A stretch of 64,000 nucleotides of DNA from Paracoccus methylovorus (GCF_016919705.1 NZ_CP070368.1:1364001-1428000), one strand, 5' to 3'. Counted from the stretch's first letter, positions 9,085 through 19,391 are shown. The notes: generated by a model not told the origin, from the letters alone. A program made the numbers and translations.

Positions 9085-10005
9085 ATGACCCATTGCATCC
9101 TGATCGGCGCCCCGGTGGACGAGGGGCAGCGCCGCCCCGGCTGCCTGATGGGTCCCGCCGCCTATCGCGTAGCAGGGCTGGCCCATACCCTGAACCAACT
9201 GGGCCACACGGTCGAGGACCGCGGTGATCTTCGTCCCACCCCGGGCCGCAGCCAGGTTTGCGCCAACCCTGCCGTGCATCACCTGTCAGAGATCATCGCC
9301 TGGACCGAGGTGCTGCGCGCCGCCGGCACCACGGCGATGGAAGAAGGAATGCCCATCTTTCTGGGCGGCGATCATTCGCTGGCGCTTGGGTCGCTGGCCG
9401 GCGTGACGGCCCATGCCCATGCCTTGGGGCGGCCGCAATTCGTGTTGTGGCTGGACGCGCACAGCGACTTCCACACTGTCGAGACCACAGCCTCGGGGAA
9501 CCTGCATGGCACGCCGCTGGCCTATGCCTCGGGTCGGGCGGGTTTTGGTCCCTTTCCCGCCTTTCCGGCACCGATCCCGCCCCGAAACATCTGCATGTTC
9601 GGCATACGCAGCGTGGATGGCCCCGAACTGGCCGCGCTGCGCGAAACCGACATCGTCGTGAACGACATGCGCGTTCTGGACGAGCGCGGCATCATTGCGC
9701 CCTTGCGCGAATTCCTTGACCGGGTGCAGGCCGAAAACGGCTTGCTGCATGTCAGTCTGGACGTGGATTTCCTCGATCCGTCGATCGCCCCCGCCGTCGG
9801 CACCACCGTTCCCGGCGGTGCCACTTTCCGCGAGGCGCATCTGGTCTGCGAACTGCTGCATGAAAGCGGGCTGATGACCTCGCTGGACCTGGTCGAGTTG
9901 AACCCGTTTCTGGACGACCGTGGCCGCACGGCAATGCTGATGGTCGATCTGGTCGGCTCGCTGATGGGGCGCAAGGTATTTGACCGGCCCACACGCAGCT
10001 ACTGA
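9085..10005 (+). CDS. rocF: Arginase
   Basis: Manganese enzyme hydrolysing arginine to ornithine and urea. The 306-residue product shows the three metal motifs of the ureohydrolase fold: GGDHS (94-98), DAHSDFH (124-130) and LDVDFLDP (225-232). The TASGNLHGTPLAY loop and the ELNPFLDD end favour arginase over agmatinase. The chosen ATG has GGAGA upstream, and the family starts at the ILIGAPVDEG strand. It stands alone, between the receptor's terminator and tRNA-Leu, 8 kb from argD/argF. It would feed arginine back to ornithine. Confidence 0.93.
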   Translation: MTHCILIGAPVDEGQRRPGCLMGPAAYRVAGLAHTLNQLGHTVEDRGDLRPTPGRSQVCANPAVHHLSEIIAWTEVLRAAGTTAMEEGMPIFLGGDHSLALGSLAGVTAHAHALGRPQFVLWLDAHSDFHTVETTASGNLHGTPLAYASGRAGFGPFPAFPAPIPPRNICMFGIRSVDGPELAALRETDIVVNDMRVLDERGIIAPLREFLDRVQAENGLLHVSLDVDFLDPSIAPAVGTTVPGGATFREAHLVCELLHESGLMTSLDLVELNPFLDDRGRTAMLMVDLVGSLMGRKVFDRPTRSY

Positions 10006-10046
10006 GGCTTGCCAATTCCCGCCCGGCCCGCTAGCCAATTCCCGGC

Positions 10047-10132
10047 GCGGGCGTGGCGGAATGGTAGACGCATGGGACTTAAACTCCCTGGGGCGCAAGC
10101 CTGTGCGGGTTCGAGTCCCGCCGCCCGCACCA
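10047..10132 (+). tRNA. tRNA-Leu (anticodon UAA)
   Basis: A 7-base acceptor stem GCGGGCG (10047-10053) pairs with CGCCCGC (10122-10128), followed by A and an encoded CCA. The anticodon loop CTTAAAC (10078-10084) gives UAA. A long variable arm (GGGGCGCAAGCCTG region) marks a class II tRNA, and the T-arm GCGGGTTCGAGTCCCGC is standard. The outermost anticodon-stem pair is a T-T mismatch. Confidence 0.97.
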
Positions 10133-10224
10133 GATAACCTCATTTCGTGTATTTCCGACGACAAGGGCAACGACCCTGCAAGCCCCTCAGTCAGGGCGAC
10201 GGGTTGCCATAAAGCTGACCGCCC

Positions 10225-10617
10225 TTATTTCCGCCGCAGATTTTCCAGTTCCGGGAACGGCTGCCACTGCACGTCCGGACGGTCGCAGATCGGATGGTCC
10301 AGACTGCCGCCGGCAACCTTGCCGTCGCGGATTGGAACTCCGATGCTGTGCACCCCAAGGTAATTGCCCGATACATCCTTGCTGTCCCCGCGCACGCAAA
10401 CCCCTTGCAAACCATCCGGCAGGGTCGCCACGTTGGAAATCTCGGCATCCCTGATCGAGGACGGATCATAGATCAACTCTTGGGCGGCGGCGACAATCTG
10501 CGCCTTCAAGGCGGCATCCGGCGGCGTGGCCCGCGCGATGACATCGCCGTAATTGTCGGTCGCGGCGCAGGCGGTCAGAAGCAAAGTGCCGGTGATCAGA
10601 ACAAGTCTTTGGCGCAT
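10225..10617 (-). CDS. Putative lipoprotein of unknown function
   Basis: A 130-residue exported protein. MRQRLVLITGTLLLTAC is a lipoprotein signal peptide whose lipobox LTAC places the modified cysteine near residue 17. The rest is soluble, with a pair of cysteines (GVCVRG and HPICDR). A GGGGA ribosome site is 7 bases from this ATG; an ATG two codons upstream is too close to it. No family is recognised with confidence. It is convergent with tRNA-Leu. Confidence 0.8.
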   Translation of the reverse strand: MRQRLVLITGTLLLTACAATDNYGDVIARATPPDAALKAQIVAAAQELIYDPSSIRDAEISNVATLPDGLQGVCVRGDSKDVSGNYLGVHSIGVPIRDGKVAGGSLDHPICDRPDVQWQPFPELENLRRK

Positions 10618-10842
10618 AATCATTTCCCCATCAGGCTTACAGCCATCGTAGGTAGCATCCATCGGGAATGGAAGGCCCGCGCACCGGCAAAGAGAAGAAC
10701 CCGCACCAGAGGTCGAACCGCCACGAGGCGCTGAACGCTTCTGCGATTTCCCTTGATCCCTTGAAATTGTCTCATCGTCGCGCTGTCTGCACATCCCATT
10801 ACCCATGAGGCAGGATCGACCGGTATTTGCAGAAGGAAACCG

Positions 10843-11031
10843 ATGGTGGTCGATGACAAAAGGACCGATGCGCTCAGGGCGTTCCTGATGGACTTGTTGC
10901 TCAGTTCGCCGCTGCTGCGACCGGGCCGCGAACATGAAACCGCCCGCGCTTATCAGGATAAGGCGGCCGTTTCCCATCCCGAGGTGGCAAGCATCCTTCA
11001 CGAAGCGGCCGACCGCCTGCTTCACGGCTGA
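10843..11031 (+). CDS. Small hypothetical protein, 62 residues
   Basis: A short acidic, helical reading frame with a good ribosome site (GAAGGAAA) before the ATG and codon use like its neighbours. It contains ALRAFLMDLLLSSPLLR and ends EAADRLLHG. There is no signal peptide or membrane helix. It is not recognised. Convergent with the small membrane gene that follows, ending 10 bases away. Confidence 0.5.
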   Translation: MVVDDKRTDALRAFLMDLLLSSPLLRPGREHETARAYQDKAAVSHPEVASILHEAADRLLHG

Positions 11032-11041
11032 TATCGGCGGC

Positions 11042-11206
11042 TCAGGGCGGCAGGTCCATTTGCACCAGCGCCACCAGATAGAGCAGCCAAGGGGTCAGCA
11101 CCGCACCGCCCAGCAGAAAAAGCACGTCTCTGCGCCATCCATGACGGACCAGAGCCATCGAGATGGCGACCGCTGCGGCGATGGGTAATAGCATCAGAAT
11201 CGGCAT
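11042..11206 (-). CDS. Small membrane protein, 54 residues
   Basis: Two predicted membrane helices (MPILMLLPIAAAVAISMAL and VLFLLGGAVLTPWLLYLVALV) separated by a basic turn RHGWRRD. Its hydrophobic pattern suggests a real inner-membrane protein, but the ribosome site is weak and no family is recognised. Confidence 0.5.
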   Translation of the reverse strand: MPILMLLPIAAAVAISMALVRHGWRRDVLFLLGGAVLTPWLLYLVALVQMDLPP

Positions 11207-11431
11207 GCAGCCATGATAGCCAGCCCCTGCGCCCGAGACTTCGCAAAACGAAACATTCTCAAAGCGATGGCCAAAATCTGCCGGAACCTTGCAGGCAGTT
11301 CGGCAACCACCCGCCACCCAAGGGTCGAAACGGTCCGGCAAACCGCTGCTGTTCCGGCGTCACTTCCGGTTGCCTCCACCGCGGCACAGGCATACAGGGG
11401 GCGGGCTCAATTCACCAAGTTACCAGGCATT

Positions 11432-11716
11432 ATGATGAAGCAGATTCTGTTCCCGATCCTCGCCGCCCTTGTGGTCGGTTTTGGCCTCATGGCCTATGAC
11501 AAGTCGCGCGGCGCGGAATGGGTGGTATCCCCGGAAGAAATCGCCCAAGCTCAAGCTGCCGGCAAACCGGGCGTAGACTCTCGGCCCGGCACGGTGACCG
11601 TCCTGCCGATCCGCAGCGAGACCGCCGACGCGTTGCCTTTCAAATGGGCGATGGCTGGCATTGCCGCTGGTTTGGTCGCTTTCAGTTCCATGCGCCGCAA
11701 GAAAAAGGCAGCGTAG
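11432..11716 (+). CDS. Small bitopic membrane protein, 94 residues
   Basis: The N-terminal helix (ILFPILAALVVGFGLMAY) is followed by about 45 polar residues and a second helix (FKWAMAGIAAGLVAFSSM) ending in a basic tail MRRKKKAA. The frame stays open further upstream, but the hydrophobic start at MMKQILF, or the methionine after it, is the natural beginning. Not recognised. Confidence 0.6.
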   Translation: MMKQILFPILAALVVGFGLMAYDKSRGAEWVVSPEEIAQAQAAGKPGVDSRPGTVTVLPIRSETADALPFKWAMAGIAAGLVAFSSMRRKKKAA

Positions 11717-11857
11717 GGTCGCCATTCTGCGAAAGGATATCTATCCTTCCCTGAACCGAATGAAACCGCAGGCACTCTCCGCCAGACAAATGAGATCTGC
11801 GCGGATGCGGCCAGATGCCTCGATTTCACTTTACTTTCATCATATAAGCATATCGTT

Positions 11858-11863
11858 TATAAT
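11858..11863 (+). promoter_or_regulatory. Candidate -10 box upstream of DUF4170-waaA-lpxK
   Basis: A perfect TATAAT sits in an AT-rich patch (about 11820-11870) 130 bases before the DUF4170 gene. No good -35 box lies at 16-18 bases, so this is suggestive only. Confidence 0.3.
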
Positions 11864-11992
11864 AAACTTTCCTCTGTCGCAGATTGCAATTAACCCCGAA
11901 GACCATCTGCTGGTGAATTTGAATGAATCGGCTTGGTTCCCCCGCAAGGCTCGGTTAGTTTCGCGCCGAAATCCGAACCTTAGGAGAATAGG

Positions 11993-12238
11993 ATGGCACA
12001 GCGCCTTCACCTCGTTTTCGGTGGTGAGCTTACCGATCCCACCCGCACCGAGTTCCGTGATACCAAGGACATCCATATCGTCGGCATCTACCCCAACTAT
12101 GCCGAAGCCCATTCCGCTTGGAAGGCCGAGGCGCAGCGCACCGTGGACAGCGCCCATACCCGTTATTTCATCGCCCACCTGCACCGGCTGCGCGACGAAG
12201 AACGCGAGGTCAGCCCGACCGAGGAACTGGGCAGCTAA
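11993..12238 (+). CDS. DUF4170 domain protein
   Basis: An 81-residue soluble protein matching the DUF4170 family (GGELTDPTRTEFRD, IVGIYPNYAEAHSAWKAEAQ, RYFIAHLHRL), which is frequently found just before waaA in alphaproteobacteria. TAGGAG precedes the ATG. It is followed 16 bases later by waaA, so it is probably the first gene of the lipid A/Kdo operon. Function unknown; the association suggests an envelope-linked role. Confidence 0.88.
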   Translation: MAQRLHLVFGGELTDPTRTEFRDTKDIHIVGIYPNYAEAHSAWKAEAQRTVDSAHTRYFIAHLHRLRDEEREVSPTEELGS

Positions 12239-12254
12239 GCCGCCGCCAAGCGCG

Positions 12255-13484
12255 ATGCCCCCCCCTGACGCGACCGCATCCCTCGCCCTGTGGCTTCATC
12301 TGCGGCGCGCGGCGCTGTCGAGCGGGCCGGTGCCGCCTATTGCTACGCCATCGGGCGACGGGCCGCTGGTCTTGGTACATCTTTCAGAGCAGGCCGAGGA
12401 CCCGCCGCAACCCGCCGCGCTGATCAAGGCGTTGCTGGCGCGGCGACCGGGGCTGCGCTTTGCCTTTTCCGGCGCGCCCCTGCCGTCCGACCATCTGCCC
12501 GCGGGGCTGCGCTCCGTCGCCCTGCCGCCCTGCCACGATCCGGCAGTCGCGCACGAGGCGATCCAGACGCTCAGGCCACGGGTGGCGTTGATCCTTGGTG
12601 ATCAGCTTCCGGCCTCGCTGATCTCGGCCATGGCCGAGCAGCACCTGCCGGTCATCCTGTGCGAAGCGAGGCTGGTGGCCTATACCCGACGCGGATCGTG
12701 GCGTGGGGCCGTCAATCGCGGGCTGATCGGCAAGATCACCCGCATCCTTGCCCCCGACCCGACCGCCGCCGCCGCCGCCCGTCAACTTGGTGCCGCGCCG
12801 GATCGGGTCGAGCTGACCGGCCCGATCACCGAGACGCGGCCTCCCTTGGCTGCAAACGAGGCAGAGCGCCGCGCGCTGGCCCAGATTCTGGCCGGTCGCC
12901 ACACCTTGCTGGCTGCCTGCCCCACCCTGCCCGAGGCCAAGGCGGTGCTGGCCGCCCATCAGGCGGCGCTGCATCATAATCATCGCGCGCTGCTGATCCT
13001 GGCCGGCCTGTCAGAGGAGATCCTTCCCCAGATCCGCGCCGAGGTCGAGGCGCTTGGCCTTGCCGCCGTGCTGCGCTCGGACGACGAGGATCCTTCGCCG
13101 GACGATCACGTTCTGATCGCCGAGGATACGCAAGAGATGGGTCTGTGGTATCGTCTGGCTCCGGTCAGTTTCATGGGAGGCACCCTTTTGCCCGGTCCCG
13201 GGCTTGCGCCCCGTCATCCGTTCGAGCCGGCTGCCCTTGGCTCGGCCATCATCCACGGTCCCATTGCAGGCCCGCATGGGCCGGAATGGGTGCAACTTGA
13301 CGGCGCCTCGGCCGCGCGGCTGGTTACGGATGCGGTTGGCCTGACCCGTGCGGTCACAGATCTGTCTGCGGCGGATCAGGCAGCGATGCTGGCCGGCAAC
13401 GCCTGGTCGGTCAGCACCGGCGGCGCCGCCGTGCTGGGCCGCATCGCCGATACCGTCATCGAAGCCATGGAGACCGCACAATGA
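12255..13484 (+). CDS. waaA: Kdo transferase
   Basis: Inner-membrane-associated glycosyltransferase (GT30) adding Kdo from CMP-Kdo to the lipid A precursor. The 409-residue product has the N-terminal acceptor half, a linker with [20 protein letters not shown], and the CMP-Kdo half with [17 protein letters not shown] and [27 protein letters not shown] (the latter a WaaA hallmark). The start was placed at the first methionine after the DUF4170 stop; the exact codon is uncertain. It overlaps lpxK by ATGA. The N-terminal half is somewhat divergent from E. coli WaaA. Confidence 0.9.
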   Translation: MPPPDATASLALWLHLRRAALSSGPVPPIATPSGDGPLVLVHLSEQAEDPPQPAALIKALLARRPGLRFAFSGAPLPSDHLPAGLRSVALPPCHDPAVAHEAIQTLRPRVALILGDQLPASLISAMAEQHLPVILCEARLVAYTRRGSWRGAVNRGLIGKITRILAPDPTAAAAARQLGAAPDRVELTGPITETRPPLAANEAERRALAQILAGRHTLLAACPTLPEAKAVLAAHQAALHHNHRALLILAGLSEEILPQIRAEVEALGLAAVLRSDDEDPSPDDHVLIAEDTQEMGLWYRLAPVSFMGGTLLPGPGLAPRHPFEPAALGSAIIHGPIAGPHGPEWVQLDGASAARLVTDAVGLTRAVTDLSAADQAAMLAGNAWSVSTGGAAVLGRIADTVIEAMETAQ

Positions 13485-14470
13485 GCCGGCGCGCACCCGC
13501 CTTCTGGTTCCAGCCGCCGGGGCTGCAGGCACGTTTACTGTCCCCGCTTGGCGCGCTTTACGCCGCGGCCACCGCCCGCCGCCTGGCCCGGGGCGGGCGC
13601 ACAAAGCCGGGTGTCCCGGTAATCTGCGTTGGCAACCTGAACGCCGGCGGCACCGGCAAGACACCCACCACGATCATGCTGGCCCAGCTTTTGCAGGCGC
13701 GCGGCGTCGAGGTGCATATCGTCTCGCGCGGGTATGGCGGCAGTGAAAAGGGCCCGCTGCGGGTCGAGGAATCGCGTCATAAGGCAAGTCGCGTCGGCGA
13801 TGAGCCGTTGCTGATGGCGGCTTTTGCGCCGGTCTGGGTCGCGGATGATCGCCGCGCAGGTGCGAAAGCTGCGGTGGATGCTGGTGCTCGGGCGATCCTG
13901 CTGGACGACGGCTTTCAGGACCCGGCCTTGGCGCATGATCTGTCGCTGATCGTGGTGGACACGGCCAAGGGCTTTGGCAACGGGCTTTGCCTGCCTGCCG
14001 GGCCGCTGCGCGAGCCGGTGGACCGCGGACTTGCCCGCGCCGACCTGCTTTTGTCGATCGGCGATGCCCCGGCTCAGGCGCAATTCGCGACTGCCTGGGA
14101 TAAGCGCCTGCCCCTGCCGCATCTGACCGGCCACCTCGCCCCGTTACAGACTGGCATGGATTGGCAGGGGCAGCCCGTGCTGGCCTTTGCCGGCATCGGC
14201 CATCCCGAGAAATTCTTTGCCACCCTGCGCAGCCTTGGCGCCAAGGTGCTGCGGGCCGAGGCGCTGGAGGATCATCAGCCCTTCACCCCGCAACTCCTGA
14301 CGCGGCTGGAGACCGAATCGCGGCTGATCGGTGCGCAATTGGTAACGACGGAAAAGGATGCCGTGCGGCTGCCGCGCAGCTTCCGTCCCAAGGTGTTGGC
14401 CCTGCCGGTCCGGCTGCAATTGGACGATGCCGCACCGCTTACCGGACGGCTGGCCGCTTTGGGCCTGTAA
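13481..14470 (+). CDS. lpxK: Tetraacyldisaccharide 4'-kinase
   Basis: Inner-membrane kinase phosphorylating the 4' position of the lipid A disaccharide. The 329 residues contain the P-loop in [16 protein letters not shown] (about 48-63). The [11 protein letters not shown] and [11 protein letters not shown] segments are also characteristic of LpxK. The ATG overlaps the waaA stop by 4 bases, so the two lipid A/Kdo steps are translationally coupled. Convergent with the thioredoxin gene downstream. Confidence 0.96.
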   Translation: MSRRAPAFWFQPPGLQARLLSPLGALYAAATARRLARGGRTKPGVPVICVGNLNAGGTGKTPTTIMLAQLLQARGVEVHIVSRGYGGSEKGPLRVEESRHKASRVGDEPLLMAAFAPVWVADDRRAGAKAAVDAGARAILLDDGFQDPALAHDLSLIVVDTAKGFGNGLCLPAGPLREPVDRGLARADLLLSIGDAPAQAQFATAWDKRLPLPHLTGHLAPLQTGMDWQGQPVLAFAGIGHPEKFFATLRSLGAKVLRAEALEDHQPFTPQLLTRLETESRLIGAQLVTTEKDAVRLPRSFRPKVLALPVRLQLDDAAPLTGRLAALGL

Positions 14471-14511
14471 GACCCCGGCCGCCGCCGGCCGGAGTCGCTG
14501 GGCAGGGGCGC

Positions 14512-15177
14512 TCAGCCCTTGTTTTCGGCCTCGACCAGTTTGGCGTCGATGATCTTTTTCAGATCGTCCCAAGGCTGGTTTTGCACCTTCTCGCCGGCGA
14601 TGATGAAGGTCGGCGTGCCCTCGATACCGTCGGCACTGGCGTTGGTCTGGAATGTGGCAACCAGATCGGCGACCTTTTGCTTGTCGTTCCAGCAAGCATC
14701 CATCTGCTCGGTGGTCATGCCGGCCTTGGCGCCAATTTTGCGCAGGTTAGCGGCAATCTCATCGCCAGATTTCGCATCCAGCCAGTTCTTTTGGTCCGAG
14801 AAGACCAAGTCCGAAACAGCGTAATATTTCTCATCCCCGCCACAACGGGCCAGGATGCCGGCCCAAAGCCCGACCGCGTCGAAATAAACATCGCGCTGGA
14901 TGAACCGGACCTTGCCGGTATCGATATATTCCGCCTTCAGCTTGGGCAGGTTCTGGTCGTGGAACGCCGCGCAATGGCTGCAGGTAAAGCTGGCGTATTC
15001 GATGATCGTGACCGGCGCGTCTTCTTGACCCAGCGCAATATCGGGCAGGACATTGCCCTCAAGCGATTGCTCGGCGGCATTGTCGGCGGATTCCGCCTCT
15101 TGCGCCAGTGCGGGCAGCGCAGATGCGGTCAGCGCAGCCACGGCGGCGGCAATCAGGGAACGGCGAAGCAGCATCAT
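14512..15177 (-). CDS. DsbA-family periplasmic thiol-disulfide oxidoreductase
   Basis: A 221-residue protein with signal peptide (to about residue 26, LPALAQ|EAE) and a thioredoxin-fold domain. The active site is CSHC at 66-69, and the cis-proline motif is GTPTFIIAGE. This arrangement resembles the DsbA/Com1-like group (also called DsbG/ScoA-like). A further C..C pair (ARCGG, DACWN) may be structural. The ATGATG start overlaps the DUF721 stop, giving tight coupling. Likely role: disulfide handling of exported proteins; the specific client is unknown. Confidence 0.9.
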   Translation of the reverse strand: MMLLRRSLIAAAVAALTASALPALAQEAESADNAAEQSLEGNVLPDIALGQEDAPVTIIEYASFTCSHCAAFHDQNLPKLKAEYIDTGKVRFIQRDVYFDAVGLWAGILARCGGDEKYYAVSDLVFSDQKNWLDAKSGDEIAANLRKIGAKAGMTTEQMDACWNDKQKVADLVATFQTNASADGIEGTPTFIIAGEKVQNQPWDDLKKIIDAKLVEAENKG

Positions 15178-15713
15178 GGATTGGCCTTTCGGTCGTTAGC
15201 GTCCCGGCGGGACAGGATGTTCAGCGCCAGCCGCCGCATGGCTGCGGAAAGCGCGGGATTGTCGAACTCCGAGGCGATATCCTCGGCCTGGGCTATCTTT
15301 TGCGGATCGGGGGGGGCGTCGCGGCGTGGCGCGGCGACGAATTCGGCCTGCCCTTCGGAAAAACCAATGGGCGCGGTCTGGGTCAGCACGATGCGCGAAA
15401 CGGCGTTAAAGCCATAGCAGGCATTCACCTTGTCCCGGATCTGTTCAAGCTGCATGCCGATCAGCGGGGCCTGCGCGCCCGGAACCAGCAAGGTCAGCGT
15501 GGCGCCAAAACCCTTGCCGTGATTGATCCTGACCGGGCGGGTACGGGCGGCAAGTTCAGGCCCTACCACGTCCTGCCAATGGGTCAGCAGGCGCGCGACG
15601 GCAAACCCCCGGCCTTCGCTCACGGTCTTTACCCGTTGCGCGACCAGTTGCGCCGCGGCCTCAAAGCCGCGCATACGGCGGCGGGGCTGGGTCTCGGGTT
15701 TCTTCTGGGCCAT
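15174..15713 (-). CDS. DUF721 domain protein (DciA-like)
   Basis: A 179-residue cytosolic protein. The core (HWQDVVGPELAARTRPVRINHGKG, followed by LTLLVPGAQAPLIGMQLEQIRDKVNACYGFNAVSRI split by a turn) matches the DUF721 family, whose best-studied members are DciA helicase loaders. Divergent from mutY, with 76 bases between, and overlapping the DsbA-like gene downstream. Whether it loads DnaB here is inferred from family only. Confidence 0.88.
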   Translation of the reverse strand: MAQKKPETQPRRRMRGFEAAAQLVAQRVKTVSEGRGFAVARLLTHWQDVVGPELAARTRPVRINHGKGFGATLTLLVPGAQAPLIGMQLEQIRDKVNACYGFNAVSRIVLTQTAPIGFSEGQAEFVAAPRRDAPPDPQKIAQAEDIASEFDNPALSAAMRRLALNILSRRDANDRKANP

Positions 15714-15789
15714 CGGGCAACCATATGGTTTATCTGGCGCACAGTCTGGACCGCGACGCGTCCGGATGCCAGAGAAACGAGGCTGAAAA

Positions 15790-16833
15790 TTGCGTGACCT
15801 GACGGTGATCCCGACCCAATTGCTGGCATGGTACGACCGCCACGCCCGGGTCTTGCCATGGCGGGTCCCCGCGGGTCACGGTCCGGCCGATCCATATCGC
15901 GTCTGGTTGTCCGAGGTCATGCTGCAACAGACAACCGTCGCGGCGGTCAAATCCTATTTCCAGCGGTTCACCAGCCTGTGGCCCACCGTCCACGATCTTG
16001 CCGCGGCCGAGGATGCGCAGGTCATGGCGGAATGGGCCGGGCTTGGCTATTACGCCCGCGCCCGCAACCTGATCGCCTGCGCCCGTGCGGTATCCGCGAT
16101 GGGCGCGTTCCCCACCACGCGCGAGGGGCTGGCGGCGTTGCCCGGCATCGGCCCCTATACCTCGGCCGCCATCGCCGCCATCGCCTTCGACCAACCCGAG
16201 ACCGTGGTGGACGGCAATGTCGAACGTGTCGTGGCGCGGCTCTTCGCGGTCCAGACGGCACTGCCCGCCGCCAAGCCGGAATTGGTCACGCTGGCCACCA
16301 GCCTGACCCCGTCCCAGCGACCCGGAGATTTCGCGCAGGCCATGATGGATCTGGGTGCGACAATATGCTCGCCTCGGAATCCCGCCTGTGGCATCTGCCC
16401 GATCAACGACGACTGCGCGGCCCGTGCCCAAGGTATCGCCGCCGATCTGCCGCGCAAGGCGCCCAAGAAGCCCAAACCCCTGCGTCACGGCACCGTCTGG
16501 ATCGGTTTTGCCGATGAGAGGGTTCTGGTCGAAACCCGGCCTGAAAAAGGTCTGCTGGGCGGCACGCTGGCTTTCCCCTCGACAGGTTGGGACGGCTCGG
16601 CGCTGCCACCGCCTGCACCCGCCGACTGGCAGGCAATCGGGCTGGTCCGCCATGTCTTTACCCATTTCGCGCTGGACCTGACGGTCATGACCGCCTGGTT
16701 GACCGCCGCGCCCGAACGAGGAAGCCTGACGCCGCTAAGCAAGTTCAGACCAACCGCTCTGCCGGGGCTGATGCGCAAGGCATGGGTGCTTGCCCGCCCC
16801 GCGACCACAGTCGTACCGGACCAGCAACGCTAA
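15790..16833 (+). CDS. mutY: A/G-specific adenine glycosylase
   Basis: Base-excision repair enzyme removing A mispaired with 8-oxoguanine. The 347-residue product has the HhH-GPD fold with catalytic E42 (SEVMLQQTTV) and D141 (TVVDGNVERV), the hairpin LPGIGPYTSAAI, and the iron-sulfur cluster spacing C-x6-C-x2-C-x5-C (CSPRNPACGICPINDDC). A C-terminal Nudix-like 8-oxoG recognition domain ends the protein. The start is TTG with a GAGG site upstream; a GTG five codons later is an alternative. Confidence 0.95.
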   Translation: MRDLTVIPTQLLAWYDRHARVLPWRVPAGHGPADPYRVWLSEVMLQQTTVAAVKSYFQRFTSLWPTVHDLAAAEDAQVMAEWAGLGYYARARNLIACARAVSAMGAFPTTREGLAALPGIGPYTSAAIAAIAFDQPETVVDGNVERVVARLFAVQTALPAAKPELVTLATSLTPSQRPGDFAQAMMDLGATICSPRNPACGICPINDDCAARAQGIAADLPRKAPKKPKPLRHGTVWIGFADERVLVETRPEKGLLGGTLAFPSTGWDGSALPPPAPADWQAIGLVRHVFTHFALDLTVMTAWLTAAPERGSLTPLSKFRPTALPGLMRKAWVLARPATTVVPDQQR

Positions 16834-16919
16834 CCGTCGCCCGGCAGGGCAGCGCGGCCCATGCCGACCCAACCTCCGGCGACACCACAAACGCCGATCC
16901 ATTCACACAGACAGATCGC

Positions 16920-16958
16920 AAAAGGCCCCGCCCGGCGGCGGAACCGCAGGACGGGGCT
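16920..16958 (-). terminator. Probable terminator of ccrM
   Basis: On the minus strand AGCCCCG (16958-16952) pairs with CGGGGCC (16930-16924), with extra GC-rich pairing possible inside, followed by four T residues. It lies about 60 bases beyond the ccrM stop. Confidence 0.5.
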
Positions 16959-17015
16959 AGGCGGTCCCGGCCGCGCCAGAGCTCGCGGAGCCTCGGGACT
17001 TGGCGAAACCGGGAA

Positions 17016-18164
<1,149 letters not shown>

Positions 18165-18191
18165 CTATTTGGTTGCCGATTTGATGAAGCG

Positions 18192-18235
18192 ATAATGAGT
18201 CAGACATGATTCGCCGTCAAATTGTTTTTCGAATC
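18192..18235 (-). promoter_or_regulatory. ccrM promoter with three GANTC sites
   Basis: Read on the minus strand, TTGACG (18220-18215) and CATTAT (18197-18192) are separated by exactly 17 bases, a good sigma70-type pair about 45 bases before the ccrM ATG. GANTC sites lie at 18197-18201 (sharing a base with the -10), 18208-18212 (in the spacer) and 18231-18235 (upstream of the -35, overlapping the rnhB stop). In Caulobacter ccrM and GcrA-dependent promoters, GANTC methylation state controls activity, so autoregulation is likely here. Confidence 0.65.
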
Positions 18236-18866
18236 AATATGTTGCGGTTTGTTCTTTACACAATATGTTGTGGACGGGGGCGAAGCTGCGCCTATGATGT
18301 GGGGTTACGCCCAAATCTAGCAGCGCCTGACGATGCGCGGGCGTCGGATAACCGGCGTTCGCTTCCCACCCGTATCCGGGATGCTGTTGCGCCAAATCCA
18401 CCATGATGCGATCGCGCAACAGTTTCGCCAGGATCGAGGCCGCCGCGATGGACAGGCTTCGCGCATCGCCCCCGACCACCGCCTGCCCCGGCAAGTCCAT
18501 ATCGCGGGGCAGCATATTGCCGTCGACCAACACCAGGCAGGGCCGCTGTCGCAGCCCGGCGATCGCCCGCAACATCGCCAGATGCGAGGCACGCAGGATG
18601 TTAAGCCGATCGATCTCTTCGACACTGGCATGGCCCACGGCCCAGTCGCAGCGCGCCATGATCAGCTCCGACAGCATCTCGCGACGCTTCGCCGTCAGCT
18701 TCTTGGAATCGTTCAGCCCCTCAGGAATGCAGGTGACATCCAGAATCACCGCTGCCGCCGTAACCGGCCCCGCCAAAGGCCCACGGCCCACCTCATCGAC
18801 ACCCGCGACAAAGCGCGCGCCCGACCGCAGGGCAGCCTCTTCGAAAGAATAGTCCGGCAGGCTCAT
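18234..18866 (-). CDS. rnhB: Ribonuclease HII
   Basis: Removes ribonucleotides from RNA-DNA hybrids. The 210 residues include [15 protein letters not shown] with acidic residues D24 and E25, D115 in LVDGNMLP, and the [14 protein letters not shown] segment carrying the last acidic ligand. The ATG overlaps the allA stop by ATGA. The stop codon lies in the ccrM promoter region, so rnhB and ccrM may be partly co-transcribed. Confidence 0.96.
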   Translation of the reverse strand: MSLPDYSFEEAALRSGARFVAGVDEVGRGPLAGPVTAAAVILDVTCIPEGLNDSKKLTAKRREMLSELIMARCDWAVGHASVEEIDRLNILRASHLAMLRAIAGLRQRPCLVLVDGNMLPRDMDLPGQAVVGGDARSLSIAAASILAKLLRDRIMVDLAQQHPGYGWEANAGYPTPAHRQALLDLGVTPHHRRSFAPVHNILCKEQTATY

Positions 18867-19342
18867 GCCTCGATGGTGACGGGGGCGATCTGGACCTCTT
18901 CCAGGTTCACGCCCGCACCCTCGCGGTCCACCACCAGAAAATCGGCCGGATGATCCAGCGGCGTCAGGACCCCATGCCAGACCCCTGCGCGCAGGTTCAC
19001 CCCCACGCCGGCAGGCACCAGAAAGGCAATCGGCGCGCCCGGCCGGCCGGCCTCATCCGGCGCCACGACCGACAGCCAGGGATCCGGCCCCAGCGGCATG
19101 AAAGCCTGGCTGCCCAGCGGATGCCGCTCCAGCAGCGTGCAATCATAAGGCAGACTGACGGCTTGCGAACGAAAGATCGAGATAATCGCCTCGCCGCCGC
19201 TCCGCTCGACCATGGCCAGCGCATGATGCCGCTCGCAACGGCCGGCGTTGATCATCTTGCTGGGCGTTTCGCGGGGGGTCAGCAACTCGCCGTATGGGGC
19301 GAACTCCTCGGCCGCAATGGGCCTTGCCTTGATCCTGTTCAT
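18863..19342 (-). CDS. allA: Ureidoglycolate lyase
   Basis: Splits ureidoglycolate into glyoxylate and urea, the last step of allantoin breakdown. The 159-residue cupin-like protein has the family motifs [36 protein letters not shown] and [14 protein letters not shown] precedes the ATG. No other purine-degradation gene is visible here. Instead it overlaps rnhB by 4 bases, an unusual partner. Confidence 0.92.
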   Translation of the reverse strand: MNRIKARPIAAEEFAPYGELLTPRETPSKMINAGRCERHHALAMVERSGGEAIISIFRSQAVSLPYDCTLLERHPLGSQAFMPLGPDPWLSVVAPDEAGRPGAPIAFLVPAGVGVNLRAGVWHGVLTPLDHPADFLVVDREGAGVNLEEVQIAPVTIEA

Positions 19343-19372
19343 GTTTCTTCCGTGTTCAAATATCCCGGGGGT

Positions 19373-19391
19373 CCGGGGGCGGCGCCCCCGG
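19373..19391. repeat. GC-rich stem-loop between fsr-like gene and allA
   Basis: Perfect 8-base arms CCGGGGGC (19373-19380) and GCCCCCGG (19384-19391) with a 3-base loop, flanked by CCCGGGGG and an AT patch. There is no T-tract, so a Rho-independent terminator is doubtful. Similar GC hairpins are common between Rhodobacteraceae genes, from general recollection. Confidence 0.5.
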
